Notes: generated by a model from the letters alone, not told the origin. Counted from the stretch's first letter, positions 27,484 through 39,482 are shown. The stretch: 64,000 bases of DNA from Deinococcus actinosclerus (GCF_001507665.1 NZ_CP013910.1:2603501-2667500), one strand, 5' to 3'. Program-made: numbers and translations.

Positions 27484-27514
27484 ACGCTATGCGTTCCAGC
27501 GGCTGGAAGGTCAA
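27484..27514 (-). promoter_or_regulatory. MerR-type promoter and operator
   Basis: On the reverse strand TTGACC (27509-27514), a 19-bp spacer and TAGCGT (27484-27489) precede the MerR gene. The spacer holds the dyad TTCCAGCGGCTGGAA (27494-27508, shown on the plus strand). Overlong spacing plus a central dyad is diagnostic for MerR-family control. Confidence 0.75.
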
Positions 27515-27573
27515 GAGGAGCGGTCCGGCCGGGGATGACGTGGCGTCTGCCTGCCTTTCGTATGCTGTGCCCT

Positions 27574-28991
<1,418 letters not shown>

Positions 28992-28995
<4 letters not shown>

Positions 28996-29345
28996 CCCTG
29001 ATCGCCGCGGTTCTGGTGGGCCTGATCGCCCTGCTGCACGTGTACATCCTGGTGCTGGAGATGTTCCTGTGGACCACCCCACGGGCCATGAAGGCCTTCG
29101 GGACCACGCCGGACCTCGCGGCGCAGACCCGCGTCATGGCGGGCAACCAGGGCCTGTACAACGGCTTCCTGGCCGCGGGCCTGATCTGGGGCCTGATCAC
29201 GGGTTCGGCGGCGATCCAGCTGTTCTTCCTGGCGTGTGTGGCGGTCGCGGGCCTGTACGGCGCGGCCACCGCGAACCGCCGTATCCTGTTCATCCAGACG
29301 GTGCCCGCCGCGCTGGCGATCCTGGCGGTGCTGCTGGCGCGCTGA
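28992..29345 (+). CDS. DUF1304 small membrane protein
   Basis: The 117-residue protein has four membrane helices and DUF1304 features: the LHVYILVLEMFLW helix, the NQGLYNGFLAAGLIWGL motif and a short third and fourth helix. The family has no known function. The ATG overlaps the gltX stop as ATGA, so it is read from the same message. Confidence 0.82.
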
Positions 29346-29377
29346 CAGCGGTGTTCAGACGTGTTCAGGGAACTCCT

Positions 29378-29500
29378 CGGCACGTCTGAACCGAGCAGAC
29401 TCGCAGAGCTGCGGAGCAGAGCGAGAAGCCGCCAACGAAGCGGTCGGAAGTGGAGTTGAAGGGCGTGCCGTTGGCCGTTCAACGGAACTGGAAACCCCTG
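29378..29500 (+). repeat. Intergenic short repeat, copy 2
   Basis: GAGCAGACTCGCAGAGCTGC, then GAGCAGAGCGAGAAG and GTGGAGTT match the copies near 10.9 and 36.5 kb in the same order. It lies between gltX-DUF1304 and the 2-oxoacid dehydrogenase operon. Confidence 0.6.
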
Positions 29501-29520
29501 TGAGCGCCCGTCCCCGCCTC

Positions 29521-29570
29521 CCAAACGCTCGTTTGGTTCCCGTGCCTCCCGGCTGCTACGCTGGGAGGCA
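29521..29570 (+). promoter_or_regulatory. Promoter and palindromic operator of the E1 operon
   Basis: The palindrome CCAAACGCTCGTTTGG (29521-29536, 7-bp arms) overlaps the -35 box TTGGTT (29533-29538). After an 18-bp spacer comes TACGCT (29557-29562). A second inverted repeat, TGCCTCCC/GGGAGGCA (29543-29570), covers the -10 box and start site. The leader before the first gene is about 190 nt and holds no convincing gene. Confidence 0.6.
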
Positions 29571-29758
29571 CTTCCCTATCGACGGGGGCGCGCGGCCCCC
29601 ACCTGCTTGCCCTGCCATGCCTGACGTTCTGCCCTGTCCCGCTCCCGGCCTGCCCCGTCGCAGTGACCGGCTGCTGAACCAGCGCCGCGCGCCCTGACGC
29701 GCCCCCACTCGCCGCCTCAGCCCCCGCGCCCGCACGCCGCCCCCAGACAGGAGACTTC

Positions 29759-30933
29759 ATGACCCCAGATGCCAAACCGGCTGCCCCGCAGCCTCACGCC
29801 CCAGTTGCAGAGTCGCAGGACACCGCCCCCGGCTACGCGGCGGCGCAGGCCGCCTACGACGCCGCGCAGCAGGACACGGCCATGGTGCAGTGCCTCGCGC
29901 CGGACGGCTCGGTCGTCCGCGAGGACCTGCTGCCCGACCCCGAAACGCGCCTGGAGCTGTACCGCCAGATGCGCCGCGCCCGGCACTTCGACGAGCGCGG
30001 CTGGGTGCTGTACCGCCAGGGACGCCTGGGCGTCTTCCCGCCCTTCGGCGGCATGGAAGCCAGCCAGGTCGGCACGGCCGCCGCGCTGACGAAGAACGAC
30101 TGGCTGTTCCCCACCTACCGCGACACCGGCGCGGCCCTCACCCTCGGCCTGCCCATCGCGCGCACCCTCGCCTACTGGCGCACCAGCCCGCACGGGTGGC
30201 ACATGCCCGCCGACCTGAAGGTCCTGCCCTTCTACATCCCGATCGCCACGCAGTACCCGCAGGCGGTCGGCGCGGCCCTCGCCGAGCGGCGTCAGGGCAC
30301 CCGCAACGTCGCCATGGCCTTCATCGGGGACGGCGGCAGCAGCGAGGGCGACTTCCATGAGGCGCTGAACTTCGCCGGAGCCCTGAACGCGCCGTGCGTG
30401 TTCATCCTCCAGAACAACGGCTGGGCGATCAGTGTCCCCACCCGCACCCAGACGCGCGCCACCGACCTGAGCCGCCGCGCCGACGGGTACGGCATTCCCG
30501 GCGTGCGCGTGGACGGCAACGATGCCCTGGCCACCTACCACGTGACCCGTGAAGCCGTGGAGCGTGCCCGCAATGGCGGCGGCCCCACCCTGATCGAGAC
30601 CGTGACGTACCGCGTCAAGCCGCACACCGTCGCCGACGACCCCAGCCGCTACCGCAGCGAGGCCGACACCGCCGGCTGGGACGCCAAGGACCCCGTCACG
30701 CGCCTGCGCACCCACCTCCTGAACGCGGGCCTCATGACCGAGGCCAGCGAGGCCGACCTGCTCGCCGAGATCGCCGCCGAGTTCGAGGCCGCCCTGGCCG
30801 AAGCCGACAGCTACCCCGAACCCACCCCCGCCGAGATCCTCGACCACGTGTTCGCGGAACCCACCCCACAACTGAAGAAACAGCGCGCGGAGATCCTCGC
30901 CGAGCACGCCGCGCCGAACCAGAAGGAGCAGGC

Positions 30934-30937
<4 letters not shown>
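29759..30937 (+). CDS. 2-oxoacid (pyruvate/branched-chain) dehydrogenase E1 alpha subunit
   Basis: E1 alpha binds thiamine diphosphate and, with E1 beta, decarboxylates a 2-oxoacid and acylates the E2 lipoyl arm. The 392-residue protein shows the ThDP/Mg motif [18 protein letters not shown] ending in NNGWAIS and the phosphorylation-loop-like [12 protein letters not shown] Pro/Ala-rich N-terminal extension of about 40 residues is present. AGGAG precedes the ATG. The beta gene overlaps as ATGA. Whether pyruvate or branched-chain acids are used cannot be fixed; no E2 or E3 gene is adjacent, so these must lie elsewhere. Confidence 0.9.
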
Positions 30938-31953
<1,016 letters not shown>

Positions 31954-32001
31954 CCCCCTGAGTGAGCGCGTCAGGGGTGCGCCTGGCGGCGGGCTGCCCC
32001 A

Positions 32002-32039
32002 CCCCCAGCCCCCTACCTCAAGGGGGCAGGGGGAGTTTT
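32002..32039 (+). terminator. Rho-independent terminator of the E1 operon
   Basis: Arms CCCCCAGCCCCCT (32002-32014) and AGGGGGCAGGGGG (32021-32033), with one mismatch, are followed by AG and four T's. Confidence 0.75.
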
Positions 32040-32404
32040 CGCTGCGCTCGGCAGGTATTTCTCTGACTTTCTGGGCGGGTGACTGGCGGGTTCGGCCACT
32101 GATGGGGCTGCAGACCTCCGGTGTCGCTGCGGGCGCCCCGCGCGCTGCGCGCCCAGGAACGAGTGCGCCTACGCCAACGAATCAAGATGAGCGAGGGGCC
32201 GCCCCCGAGCGGTCAGGGCCAGTGGCGACGGGCCCGGCTGCCACGACGCTGGATTGGCCCCACACCTTGATCCGTGCCAGAAGGTTCTACTTTTTCCAGC
32301 TTCAGCAGCGGCGAGAACCCCGCCGATGGCGCGGAACATTCGCGCCGGAAGCGTGATCTGCGCGACCTTTTCGCCTCAGGGGTGGATCATGAAGGGCGGG
32401 GACG
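32040..32404. other. Intergenic region without a recognised gene
   Basis: These 365 bases hold no supportable coding frame. A CGCGCGCTGCGCGC-type dyad near 32,138 and a somewhat AT-richer stretch near 32,285-32,300 (TTCTACTTTTTCCAG) are visible. The latter could belong to a promoter for the peptidase gene, but no clear -35/-10 pair was found. Confidence 0.4.
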
Positions 32405-33679
32405 ATGGAGGGAATGCGCTCCCCTGCCCTGCTGCTGACTGCTGCCCTGCTCGTGGGGGCGGCCGCGTTCGGTGTCACGCGCTTCCAGTCGGGTGCAGAC
32501 GCCCAGACAGCTGCCGTTCAGCAGACAGCGGTGCCTACGCTGCCGCCCGGTGCGGAACCCGCCCCCGATACGCCCACACCGGTCGAGCCAGAACCCAGCC
32601 CGGAACCATCACCCGCACCAGAACCGGTCACCCCCACTCCGGTACAGGTGCAGCCGCCCACGCCCGAGGTCACACCCGCTTCCCCTCCAGCCGCGCCTAC
32701 CCGGGTGCTGCCAGCGCGGGCCAGCGTCACGGGCATCCGACACGAGTACCAGCGGCTGAACAACTGCGGTCCCGTCACGATCGGCATGGCCCTGAGCCGC
32801 TGGGGCGGAACGCTGAACCAGTACGACATCGCCCCGAAACTCAAGCCGTCCAAGGGGGACGTGAACGTCTCGCCGGAGGAACTCGCGGCGTTCGCGCGGA
32901 CGCAGGGGATGGACGTGCATCTGGCGCGCGGCGGGGACCGGACGCTACTGCGCTCGCTGCTCGCGGCGGGCTTCCCGGTGATCGTGGAGACGTGGTTCGT
33001 CACGCCGGACTCGGGCGGGATGGGGCACTACCGCCTGCTGACCGGGTACGACGACGTCACCGGGCAGTTCAGCGCGCTGGACTCGTACCTGGGGCCGCTG
33101 CGGATGGACTACGCGAAGTTCGACGAGCTGTGGCGGTCCTTCGGGCGCACCTTCCTGATCGTCACGCCACCGTCGAAACGGGCGGCCCTGGCGGGCGTGC
33201 TGGGCTGGCGGGCCGACCGCGCGCAGGAGCAGGCCGAGACGCTGCGGGTCGCCGGGCGCGAGGCGGAACGGCGCAACGACGCGGTGGGGTTCCTGACGCT
33301 GGGGCAGGCGCAGCTGGACGCTGGGGACGCCCGCGCTGCCGCCCGCACCTTCGACCGGGCCTTCGCTGCCGCGCCTGACCGCACCCTGGACCCGACCCGG
33401 CCCGCGTGGGTGCAGGGCGGGCTGCCGTGGCGCGCGCTGTGGTACTCGTTCGGGCCGTTGGAGGCGTACACCCGCACCGGTCAGTACGGGCGGGTGCTGA
33501 CCCTGACGGGCGCGGTGCTGCGCTCGGTGCCCACGCACGAGGAAGCGCACTACTGGCGCGCGCGGGCCCTGACCGGATTGGGCCGCACCGCCGAAGCGCA
33601 GGCCGCGTACCGCGAGGCGCTGCGCCTGCGCCCCGGCTACGCGGAGGCGAGACAGGGGCTCACGGCTGTTCAGCCATAG
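32405..33679 (+). CDS. Exported C39-like cysteine peptidase with TPR-like tail
   Basis: The 424-residue protein has a signal peptide or anchor (residues 4-24) and a Pro/Glu/Thr-rich linker (residues 43-100). A C39-like papain-fold domain follows with Cys121 in NNCGPVTIGMAL and His208 in GGMGHYRLLTGYDD. The C-terminal part has TPR-type helices (FLTLGQAQLDAGDARAAART, then GRTAEAQAAYREALRLRPGY). It should act in the periplasm, anchored or tethered by the long linker. C39-like domains without an ABC transporter are usually stand-alone proteases of unknown substrate. Confidence 0.75.
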   Translation: MEGMRSPALLLTAALLVGAAAFGVTRFQSGADAQTAAVQQTAVPTLPPGAEPAPDTPTPVEPEPSPEPSPAPEPVTPTPVQVQPPTPEVTPASPPAAPTRVLPARASVTGIRHEYQRLNNCGPVTIGMALSRWGGTLNQYDIAPKLKPSKGDVNVSPEELAAFARTQGMDVHLARGGDRTLLRSLLAAGFPVIVETWFVTPDSGGMGHYRLLTGYDDVTGQFSALDSYLGPLRMDYAKFDELWRSFGRTFLIVTPPSKRAALAGVLGWRADRAQEQAETLRVAGREAERRNDAVGFLTLGQAQLDAGDARAAARTFDRAFAAAPDRTLDPTRPAWVQGGLPWRALWYSFGPLEAYTRTGQYGRVLTLTGAVLRSVPTHEEAHYWRARALTGLGRTAEAQAAYREALRLRPGYAEARQGLTAVQP

Positions 33680-33699
33680 CCTGCCCTACGCTATGAAGA

Positions 33700-34224
33700 A
33701 TGGCTGACCCTGAATCTGTGCAGGTCTATGCGCTGCTGGGATCGCTCAACGTACTTGAGCACATCCATATCGCTGCACTTGATCTCCGGCAGTTGGGAGT
33801 GGATGAGGTCGTTTCCGTGCCAATTACCGTCCGGAACTGCCAAATCGAATCGCTTGATGCGTCCTTCCTGACGTTCAGGGAGTCTGTCGTATTCGATGAC
33901 TGTCACTTCGGGAGCGTGTTCTGCGTCTCTACCTATTTCATGGGTGGTGCCCGGTTTACCCGCTGCACGTTCGACGGACACGTGACGTTCGAGTGCGGTG
34001 GGCATAACCAGCCTCCGGCTGCTTTCAGTCTGGAGGAGTGCAGCTTCCACGAGTTCGTCAACTTTTTCGACTGCTGGTATCCGGGCCCCGTGGTGGTGGC
34101 GGGGTGCCGTTTCCACGCTGGAAGTAATCTGCTCGGCAATGTCGGGCAGCCCTTTGAAGCGTCCTTCGCAGTGCCGCCAATGGTTGTGGACACTATCGAC
34201 GCAATTGATCTGAATGGCGGTTGA
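33700..34224 (+). CDS. Hypothetical protein with right-handed beta-helix-like repeats
   Basis: The 174-residue protein has irregular repeats such as VRNCQIESLDASFLTF, VVFDDCHFGSVF, ARFTRCTFDGHVTFE and FSLEECSFHEFVNF, with a Cys-x-Phe step about every 20 residues. This spacing resembles pentapeptide or beta-helix proteins. GC content is visibly lower than that of its neighbours, which suggests acquisition from elsewhere. TACGCT (33687-33692) ends 7 nt before the ATG, pointing to a leaderless transcript. Function is unknown. Confidence 0.55.
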   Translation: MADPESVQVYALLGSLNVLEHIHIAALDLRQLGVDEVVSVPITVRNCQIESLDASFLTFRESVVFDDCHFGSVFCVSTYFMGGARFTRCTFDGHVTFECGGHNQPPAAFSLEECSFHEFVNFFDCWYPGPVVVAGCRFHAGSNLLGNVGQPFEASFAVPPMVVDTIDAIDLNGG

Positions 34225-34254
34225 AAGCCAGCCGTCCAACGAGAGGTCAACCAC

Positions 34255-35313
34255 TCAGCCGGGGAAGTTCAGCAGGACGTGTTCGGCGCTGAAGCCGGGG
34301 CCCATGGCGCTCAGGAGGGCGCGGCCCTGCGGGTGGGCGCGCAGGGTTTCTTGCAGCACGAACAGGACGGTGACGCTGCTCATGTTGCCGTAGTGGCGCA
34401 GGACGTGGCGGCTGGCGTCGAGCGCTCCGGCGGGGAGGTTCAGGGCCTCCTCGTAGGCGCTGAGGACTTTCACGCCGCCGGGGTGGACGACGTACGTGCT
34501 GACCTGCGTGTGGCACCAGCCGTGCGCGCTCAGGGCGGCCTGCACGTTCCCCTGCATCATGCCGCGCACCAGGGTGGGGATGTCGCGGCTGAAGCGGACT
34601 TTCAGGCCCTCGTCCACGACGTCCCAGCCCATGATGTCCTCGCTGTCCTCGATCAGGGTGGAGTACGCGCCGCACAGTTCCGCCAGGGGGGCGGGGCCGG
34701 GCTCGTCGGGGTGGGTGAGGACGGCAGCGGCGCCTCCGTCGGAGAACAGGGCCGTGCCGACGAAGTTGCTCTTGGTCTCGTCGCCGTGCACGAGGGTCAG
34801 GCTGCACAGTTCCACCGCGACGTACAGAATGCGGCGGTACCCGGCGCGGACGAGGTCGGCGGCGCGGGCCAGGCCGCTGGCGCCCCCGGCGCAGCCCAGG
34901 CCCCACACGGGCAGCCGCGCGGCGTGCCGGTTGATGCCCAGGTGCTCGATCAGGTCGGCGTCGAGGCTGGGGGCGCTGATGCCGCTGGTGTTCACGACGA
35001 CCACGGCGTCCACGTCGGCCGCTTCGATCTGCGCGGCGTCCAGCGCCTCCCTGGCCAGCCTACGGGTCAGGGCGCGGGCCTCCTGCACGAAGACGGCGTT
35101 CTTCTCGCCGAAGCCGCGCGGGGTGAGGTACCACTCGAGTGGGCGGGCCAGGGCGCGCGTGTCGATCATGGCGTTCGTGAAGACGTCCAGCAGCTGGGGG
35201 CGGGCCGCCATGCGCGGGAAGAGGGTGCGGGCGGCCTCCTGCACCTGCGTCTGCGGCGTCAGGTGTGGGGGCGTGCCCGTCACGAGGGCGCGCAGCTGGG
35301 GGGTCAGGGGCAT
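34255..35313 (-). CDS. Type III polyketide synthase (chalcone synthase-like)
   Basis: The 352-residue thiolase-fold enzyme condenses acyl-CoA starters with malonyl-CoA units. The catalytic triad is complete: Cys141 ([14 protein letters not shown]), His277 (VHPGG) and Asn310 (HYGNMSS). Bacterial members make alkylresorcinols, alkylpyrones or tetrahydroxynaphthalene. No methyltransferase or oxidase partner is adjacent, so the product is open. Three ATG codons lie near the start; the innermost was chosen and none has a clear ribosome-binding site. Confidence 0.9.
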   Translation of the reverse strand: MPLTPQLRALVTGTPPHLTPQTQVQEAARTLFPRMAARPQLLDVFTNAMIDTRALARPLEWYLTPRGFGEKNAVFVQEARALTRRLAREALDAAQIEAADVDAVVVVNTSGISAPSLDADLIEHLGINRHAARLPVWGLGCAGGASGLARAADLVRAGYRRILYVAVELCSLTLVHGDETKSNFVGTALFSDGGAAAVLTHPDEPGPAPLAELCGAYSTLIEDSEDIMGWDVVDEGLKVRFSRDIPTLVRGMMQGNVQAALSAHGWCHTQVSTYVVHPGGVKVLSAYEEALNLPAGALDASRHVLRHYGNMSSVTVLFVLQETLRAHPQGRALLSAMGPGFSAEHVLLNFPG

Positions 35314-35393
35314 GCGCCGCATTCTGCGCGCCGCGCGGGACAGCCTGTCAGGGGAAAGCCACGGTTGGGGGTTCAGCAAACGTCCATGCACGG

Positions 35394-35435
35394 CTCACCG
35401 CGCCTCACCGTCATGGGAGAGGTGGGCGCGGTGAG
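35394..35435 (-). terminator. Terminator after the aldo/keto reductase gene
   Basis: Arms CTCACCGCGCC and GGCGCGGTGAG enclose a 20-nt loop just beyond the leftward stop at 35,453. Confidence 0.55.
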
Positions 35436-35452
35436 GGAGGAACACGGCGGGG

Positions 35453-36355
35453 TCAGTTCTGCTGTTTCTCCCATTCCTGACGGCCGACCTCGTCCAGCGC
35501 GCGGAAGTCCTCGTCGGTCAGGGTGAGGCGGGCGGCGGCGACGTTCTCCTCCAGGTGTTTGACCTTGCCGGTGCCGGGGATGGGCAGCATGACGGGGCTG
35601 CGCCTCAGGACCCAGGCCAGCGCCACCTGGGACGGCGTGGCGCCCAGGCGGGCGGCGATCTCGGTCAGGACGCTGCCTTCCCTGGCGAGATTCCCGGCGG
35701 CCAGCGGGAACCAGGGGATGAACCCGATGTGCTCGCGCTCGCAATAGTCCAGCACGTCCTCGCTCTTGCGGTTGGCGAGGTTGTAGAGGTTCTGCACGGT
35801 CGCGACCGGGAAGACGGCGCGGGCGGCCTCGATCTCCTCGACGCTGACCTCCGAGAGGCCCGCGTGGCGGATGACGCCCTCGTCCATGAGTTCCCTGATC
35901 GCGCCGAACTGCTCGTCGCGCGGCACGTTCGGGTCGATGCGGTGCAGCTGCCACAGGTCGATGCGGTCCACGCCCAGGCGGCGCCGGGAGATGTGCGCCT
36001 GCTGCTTGAGGTACTCGGGGCGGCCCACCGGAATCCACACGTTCGGGCCGGTGCGGGTCAGGCCGCCTTTGGTGGCGATCACGACCGTGTCGTAGGGGTG
36101 CAGCGCCTCGCGGATGAGTTCCTCGCTGACGGCCGGGCCGTAGCTGTCGGCGGTGTCGATGAGGTTCACGCCGAGTTCCGGCAGGCGGCGCAGGGTGGTC
36201 AGGGCGCCCTCGCGGTCGGCGTGGTCGCCCCACACGCCGTCGCCGGTGATGCGCATGGCGCCGAAGCCCAGGCGGGTGACGGTCAGGTCGCCGCCGATCT
36301 CGAAGGTGCCGCTCGGGGCGGCACTGGGGGTGCTGCTGTGGGTGGTGTCGGTCAT
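35453..36355 (-). CDS. Aldo/keto reductase
   Basis: This 300-residue TIM-barrel oxidoreductase uses NADPH to reduce carbonyls. The catalytic tetrad is in view: Asp in [10 protein letters not shown], Tyr in the same motif, Lys in VIATKGG and His in [10 protein letters not shown]. The cofactor-binding end reads [20 protein letters not shown] lies before the chosen ATG; the frame is open for 117 bases further upstream without support. Substrate is unknown. Confidence 0.9.
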   Translation of the reverse strand: MTDTTHSSTPSAAPSGTFEIGGDLTVTRLGFGAMRITGDGVWGDHADREGALTTLRRLPELGVNLIDTADSYGPAVSEELIREALHPYDTVVIATKGGLTRTGPNVWIPVGRPEYLKQQAHISRRRLGVDRIDLWQLHRIDPNVPRDEQFGAIRELMDEGVIRHAGLSEVSVEEIEAARAVFPVATVQNLYNLANRKSEDVLDYCEREHIGFIPWFPLAAGNLAREGSVLTEIAARLGATPSQVALAWVLRRSPVMLPIPGTGKVKHLEENVAAARLTLTDEDFRALDEVGRQEWEKQQN

Positions 36356-36433
36356 GGTGGTGCCCTCCAGGGAGGCATTGTGCGCCGAGTGCCCGCCCGG
36401 GCGCGTGGCAGTTTCCTCAAGGGAGGGTAAAGT

Positions 36434-36580
36434 CATACGGACTCCGACCGAATGGCCTGCAAAGCCGTTCAATCCGGGCGGACGCGACTCGTGGAGCTGC
36501 GCAGCAGAAGAGGAGAAAAACGGGTTCCGGGCGTGGAGTTGGCGACCCGGGCTGTCAACAAAACAGACGGAATCCGGATC
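36434..36580 (+). repeat. Intergenic short repeat, copy 3 (longest)
   Basis: The core words GACTCGTGGAGCTGC, GCAGCAGAAGAGGAG and TTCCGGGCGTGGAGTT match the other copies. The ends are imperfect inverted repeats (CGGACTCCGACCG at the left; CGGATTCCGTCTG on the reverse strand at the right), giving it the look of a MITE of about 147 bp. Confidence 0.6.
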
Positions 36581-37361
36581 ACTCCCGTTCGGGCTGCTCG
36601 CAGGTGTCGCGGTACACGAACTGCTCCAGGCGTTTGCGGTGGCGGCTGCTCCAGTCGATGCTGGGCCGCGCCTGATCGGGCGGCAGGTAACCGAGGCGGT
36701 ACACGGCCATGAGTTCCAGGTCGCCGGGGACGCGCAGCAGGTCCTGGATGGCCTGCCAGTGGCGGGGGATCTCCATGGGCGTGCTGACGAACTGGATGCC
36801 CATGCCCAGCGCGCCCACCGCGTTCCAGATGTTCTCCATGGCGGCGCCCATCCCGAAGACCGAGTAGAAGCCCGACAGTTCGCCGGGGCGGTACTCGCCC
36901 TTGTCGAGCAGGACGGCCAGCAGCAGCGGGCTGCCCGCCACGAGCTTGCGGTTGTCCTCCCCGAGTTTTTTCGGCACGCCGAGCTGCCGCATGAGTTTCA
37001 GGCCGGCGTCGCTGAACACCTGCCGCGTGAAGGGTTTCAGCGGGCCGGGCAGGTGGTCGATGTGGATGCCGTCGCGCCGCTCCTGCATTTCCTTCTCGGT
37101 GAAACGGAAGTAGCGGCGGTAGCGTTCGAAGAACACGCCGCCCTCGATGAGTTCGGTCATGCTCTGCCCGGCGATGGCAGCGACCTGCCCGATGGTGTCC
37201 GGGTTCTCGATGAGCACGAAGCGCCACGGCTGGCTGTTGAAATGGCTGGGGGCCGCCTGCGCGACCCGCATCAGCAGGTGCTGGTGCTCGCGGCTGACCG
37301 GGTCCGGGCGGAAGGGGCCGTTGGTGGTGCGCCGCGCGAGCATGCCGTCGATCAGGTCCAT
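36579..37361 (-). CDS. Nitroreductase family protein
   Basis: The 260-residue flavoprotein has an [17 protein letters not shown] opening, the FMN-contact segment [17 protein letters not shown] and the [19 protein letters not shown] helix with the [15 protein letters not shown] end. Members reduce nitroaromatics, quinones or flavins with NAD(P)H. The stop touches the end of the intergenic repeat. Confidence 0.88.
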   Translation of the reverse strand: MDLIDGMLARRTTNGPFRPDPVSREHQHLLMRVAQAAPSHFNSQPWRFVLIENPDTIGQVAAIAGQSMTELIEGGVFFERYRRYFRFTEKEMQERRDGIHIDHLPGPLKPFTRQVFSDAGLKLMRQLGVPKKLGEDNRKLVAGSPLLLAVLLDKGEYRPGELSGFYSVFGMGAAMENIWNAVGALGMGIQFVSTPMEIPRHWQAIQDLLRVPGDLELMAVYRLGYLPPDQARPSIDWSSRHRKRLEQFVYRDTCEQPERE

Positions 37362-37386
37362 AGCGGCAGGCTACAGCGCGCGTGAC

Positions 37387-37725
37387 CTACGACCCCCAGA
37401 CGAGCAGCGCGCCCACCGTGAACGCGGCGGCGCTCAGCAGGGCGCGCTGCCAGTGGTCGGCGCGGCCCGGCCGGGTGCGCGGCATGCTCAGCAGCAGCGC
37501 CAGCGCGGGCAGCAGCGCCCACGCGGCCGCCCCGGCCCGCCAGGCCAGCCCCAGGCTGAGCAGCGCCCCGGCGCAGGTCAGGAAGAACAGCGCGTGGTGC
37601 GGCCAGCGGGCCGCGTCCCGCCGCCAGCCCAGTTGCAGGCTCAGGCCCAGCGCCAGCAGCGCACTCAGCAGCGCGGCAGTGATCAGCAGGGCGAGGTGGT
37701 GCGGGCTCACGCTCCATGCTGGCAC
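37387..37725 (-). CDS. Small membrane protein
   Basis: The product has 112 residues and four predicted membrane helices (near 10-30, 44-62, 66-80 and 93-110). No family is recognised. Two GTG starts (37725 and 37710) are possible; the second is nearer to a GGAG. It lies behind no obvious partner on the same strand. Confidence 0.5.
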   Translation of the reverse strand: MPAWSVSPHHLALLITAALLSALLALGLSLQLGWRRDAARWPHHALFFLTCAGALLSLGLAWRAGAAAWALLPALALLLSMPRTRPGRADHWQRALLSAAAFTVGALLVWGS

Positions 37726-37775
37726 GGCGCGCCGCGTGACAGATGCCCTGCCGGGGCGGGTGTACGTTCAGGGCT

Positions 37776-38240
37776 ATGCGTCCCGCTCATCTGCTGCTGC
37801 CCCTGCTGCTCCTGACTGCCTGTAAACCCGGCGGGACGGCGCAGGGCGGCGAGGATCTGGTCGCCAGAACCCTGTTCACCGCCACCGGATCGTTCGACGC
37901 GCAGGCGGACTCGCGCGAGCGGATCGGGGGTGGGCTGCGCCGCGCCACCTGGACCAGTCGCCCGCCGCTGAACGCCGCCGGGGTGGTCGTGCAGTACGAC
38001 AGTGACGCGCGGCCCCTGAGCTGGATGCTGGACATCCGGTCGCCGCGGTTCACCGCGCAGGACCTGGCCGGGCCGGACGCGCAGGCCGTGACGACGCCGC
38101 AAGGTGCCGCGCTGCACCCGGCGGCAGGCTCCCGGCTGGCCGACACGCTGATCCTGACCACCGCGCAGGGCCTGCGGGTGATCACGCGCGGCTACGCCAC
38201 GCAGGAGGACGCCGCGCTGCTGCCCGCCTTCCGCCGCTGA
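37776..38240 (+). CDS. Lipoprotein of unknown function
   Basis: The 154-residue product has a short signal peptide with a lipobox (LLLLTAC, Cys at residue 16), so it should be lipid-anchored in the envelope. The mature part is an alpha/beta protein of about 135 residues with no known motif. TACGTT (37763-37768) ends 7 nt before the ATG, consistent with a leaderless mRNA and with the absence of a ribosome-binding site. Confidence 0.65.
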   Translation: MRPAHLLLPLLLLTACKPGGTAQGGEDLVARTLFTATGSFDAQADSRERIGGGLRRATWTSRPPLNAAGVVVQYDSDARPLSWMLDIRSPRFTAQDLAGPDAQAVTTPQGAALHPAAGSRLADTLILTTAQGLRVITRGYATQEDAALLPAFRR

Positions 38241-38279
38241 GGCCCGGTCCGGACCCGGGGACGGCCCGGCCGGCCGGCG

Positions 38280-39317
38280 TCAGCGCACGGAGTTCCGGCC
38301 CGAGCGTTTGGCGTTGTACATGGCGCTGTCGGCGCGGGCGAACAGGTCCTCGGCGTTGTCCTCCGCGCCGCGCAGGGACCCCACGCCGAAGCTGGCGGTG
38401 ACGTCCAGTCCGGCGATGGGTTCGCCGGCCACCTCGGCGCGCAGCCGCTCGGCGACGGCCAGCGCGTCGGGGCGGGCCAGACCGGGCAGGATCACCAGGA
38501 ATTCCTCGCCGCCCCAGCGGCCCACCTGCCCGCCCGAGCCGCCCACGCTGCGGCGCAGGCGCTTGCCGAACGAGCGCAGCACGTCGTCTCCGGCGCCGTG
38601 GCCGTGCACGTCGTTCACCCGCTTGAAATGGTCGATGTCGGTCACGATGATGCTCAGCGGGGCGCGGTTTTTCAGGGCCTGCTGGATGCTGCGCTCGAGT
38701 TCCTCCTCGGTGGCGCTGCGGCCCAGCACCTCGGTCAGCGCGTCCTTGCGCGCGGCGCGCAGGCGCTCGGTGGTGTACAGGTCCGCGCTGAGGTTCTGCT
38801 CGATGAAGGTCACCGTGGAAAAGGCGATCAGGCCGGTGCCGCCCATCACGATCGCGGCAGTCAGCCAGTCCGCGAGGTTGCTGGGCGCGACCGGGCCGTT
38901 CATCAGGACGCTGACCAGCATGGTCAGGACGCTCACGACATTGACGCCCGTGCCCAGCCGGGTGCCGAACACCAGGTACGAGACCAGGACGTTCAGGGTC
39001 AGCCACAGGGTCAGGTGCATGGGCATGTCGCCCCACGCGACGGCACGCGGAATCTCCAGGATCGCCACGAGCAGGTAGCCCACACTGGTGAGGGCGTAGA
39101 TGCCCTGCACGTGCCGGGGCTGCCACAGGGTCACGGCGGCCGTCAGGAGGGCCACCGCCGCGGCGATGTTCTTCGGGTTCGCCAGCGCCGCCCACCCCTC
39201 GCGCGGAGGATCGACCAGGGCCGTCAGGGCCGCGTAGAGCAGGTACGCGAAGCTGGCGCTGCACACGACCATGACCCGGTTGCGCTGCAGCAGCTGCGGG
39301 AGCGGCAGCGGCTTCAC
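38280..39317 (-). CDS. Membrane-bound diguanylate cyclase
   Basis: The 345-residue protein has six N-terminal membrane helices (about residues 15-180) and a C-terminal GGDEF domain with active-site RWGGEEF; the metal-binding DIDHFKRVND is intact. It should make cyclic di-GMP. No RxxD inhibitory site is seen before GGEEF. The GTG start is preferred because AAGGAG lies 10 nt upstream; the open frame goes 114 bases further without signals. Confidence 0.85.
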   Translation of the reverse strand: MKPLPLPQLLQRNRVMVVCSASFAYLLYAALTALVDPPREGWAALANPKNIAAAVALLTAAVTLWQPRHVQGIYALTSVGYLLVAILEIPRAVAWGDMPMHLTLWLTLNVLVSYLVFGTRLGTGVNVVSVLTMLVSVLMNGPVAPSNLADWLTAAIVMGGTGLIAFSTVTFIEQNLSADLYTTERLRAARKDALTEVLGRSATEEELERSIQQALKNRAPLSIIVTDIDHFKRVNDVHGHGAGDDVLRSFGKRLRRSVGGSGGQVGRWGGEEFLVILPGLARPDALAVAERLRAEVAGEPIAGLDVTASFGVGSLRGAEDNAEDLFARADSAMYNAKRSGRNSVR

Positions 39318-39435
39318 TTCAGCGTAACTCCTTGAACGAACGGCGATCTGGCCATGTACTGCCTGGGATTCTGGCACGAAGCGCCGGAACCCGTCGACTC
39401 CACATGCTGGGGGCACCCCCGCAGCCCACAAGACG

Positions 39436-39467
39436 GCGTCCCGTTCCCTGGGCAGGGAACGGGACGC
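39436..39467 (-). terminator. ndk terminator
   Basis: Perfect 13-bp arms GCGTCCCGTTCCC and GGGAACGGGACGC around a 6-nt loop stand 16 bases beyond the ndk stop. Confidence 0.7.
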
Positions 39468-39482
39468 GCGCGCGCCTGGGGT

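Noticed and set aside
29617..29697. 26-codon leader peptide before the E1 operon
   Set aside because: There is an open frame in the leader, but no ribosome-binding site or codon pattern of an attenuator.
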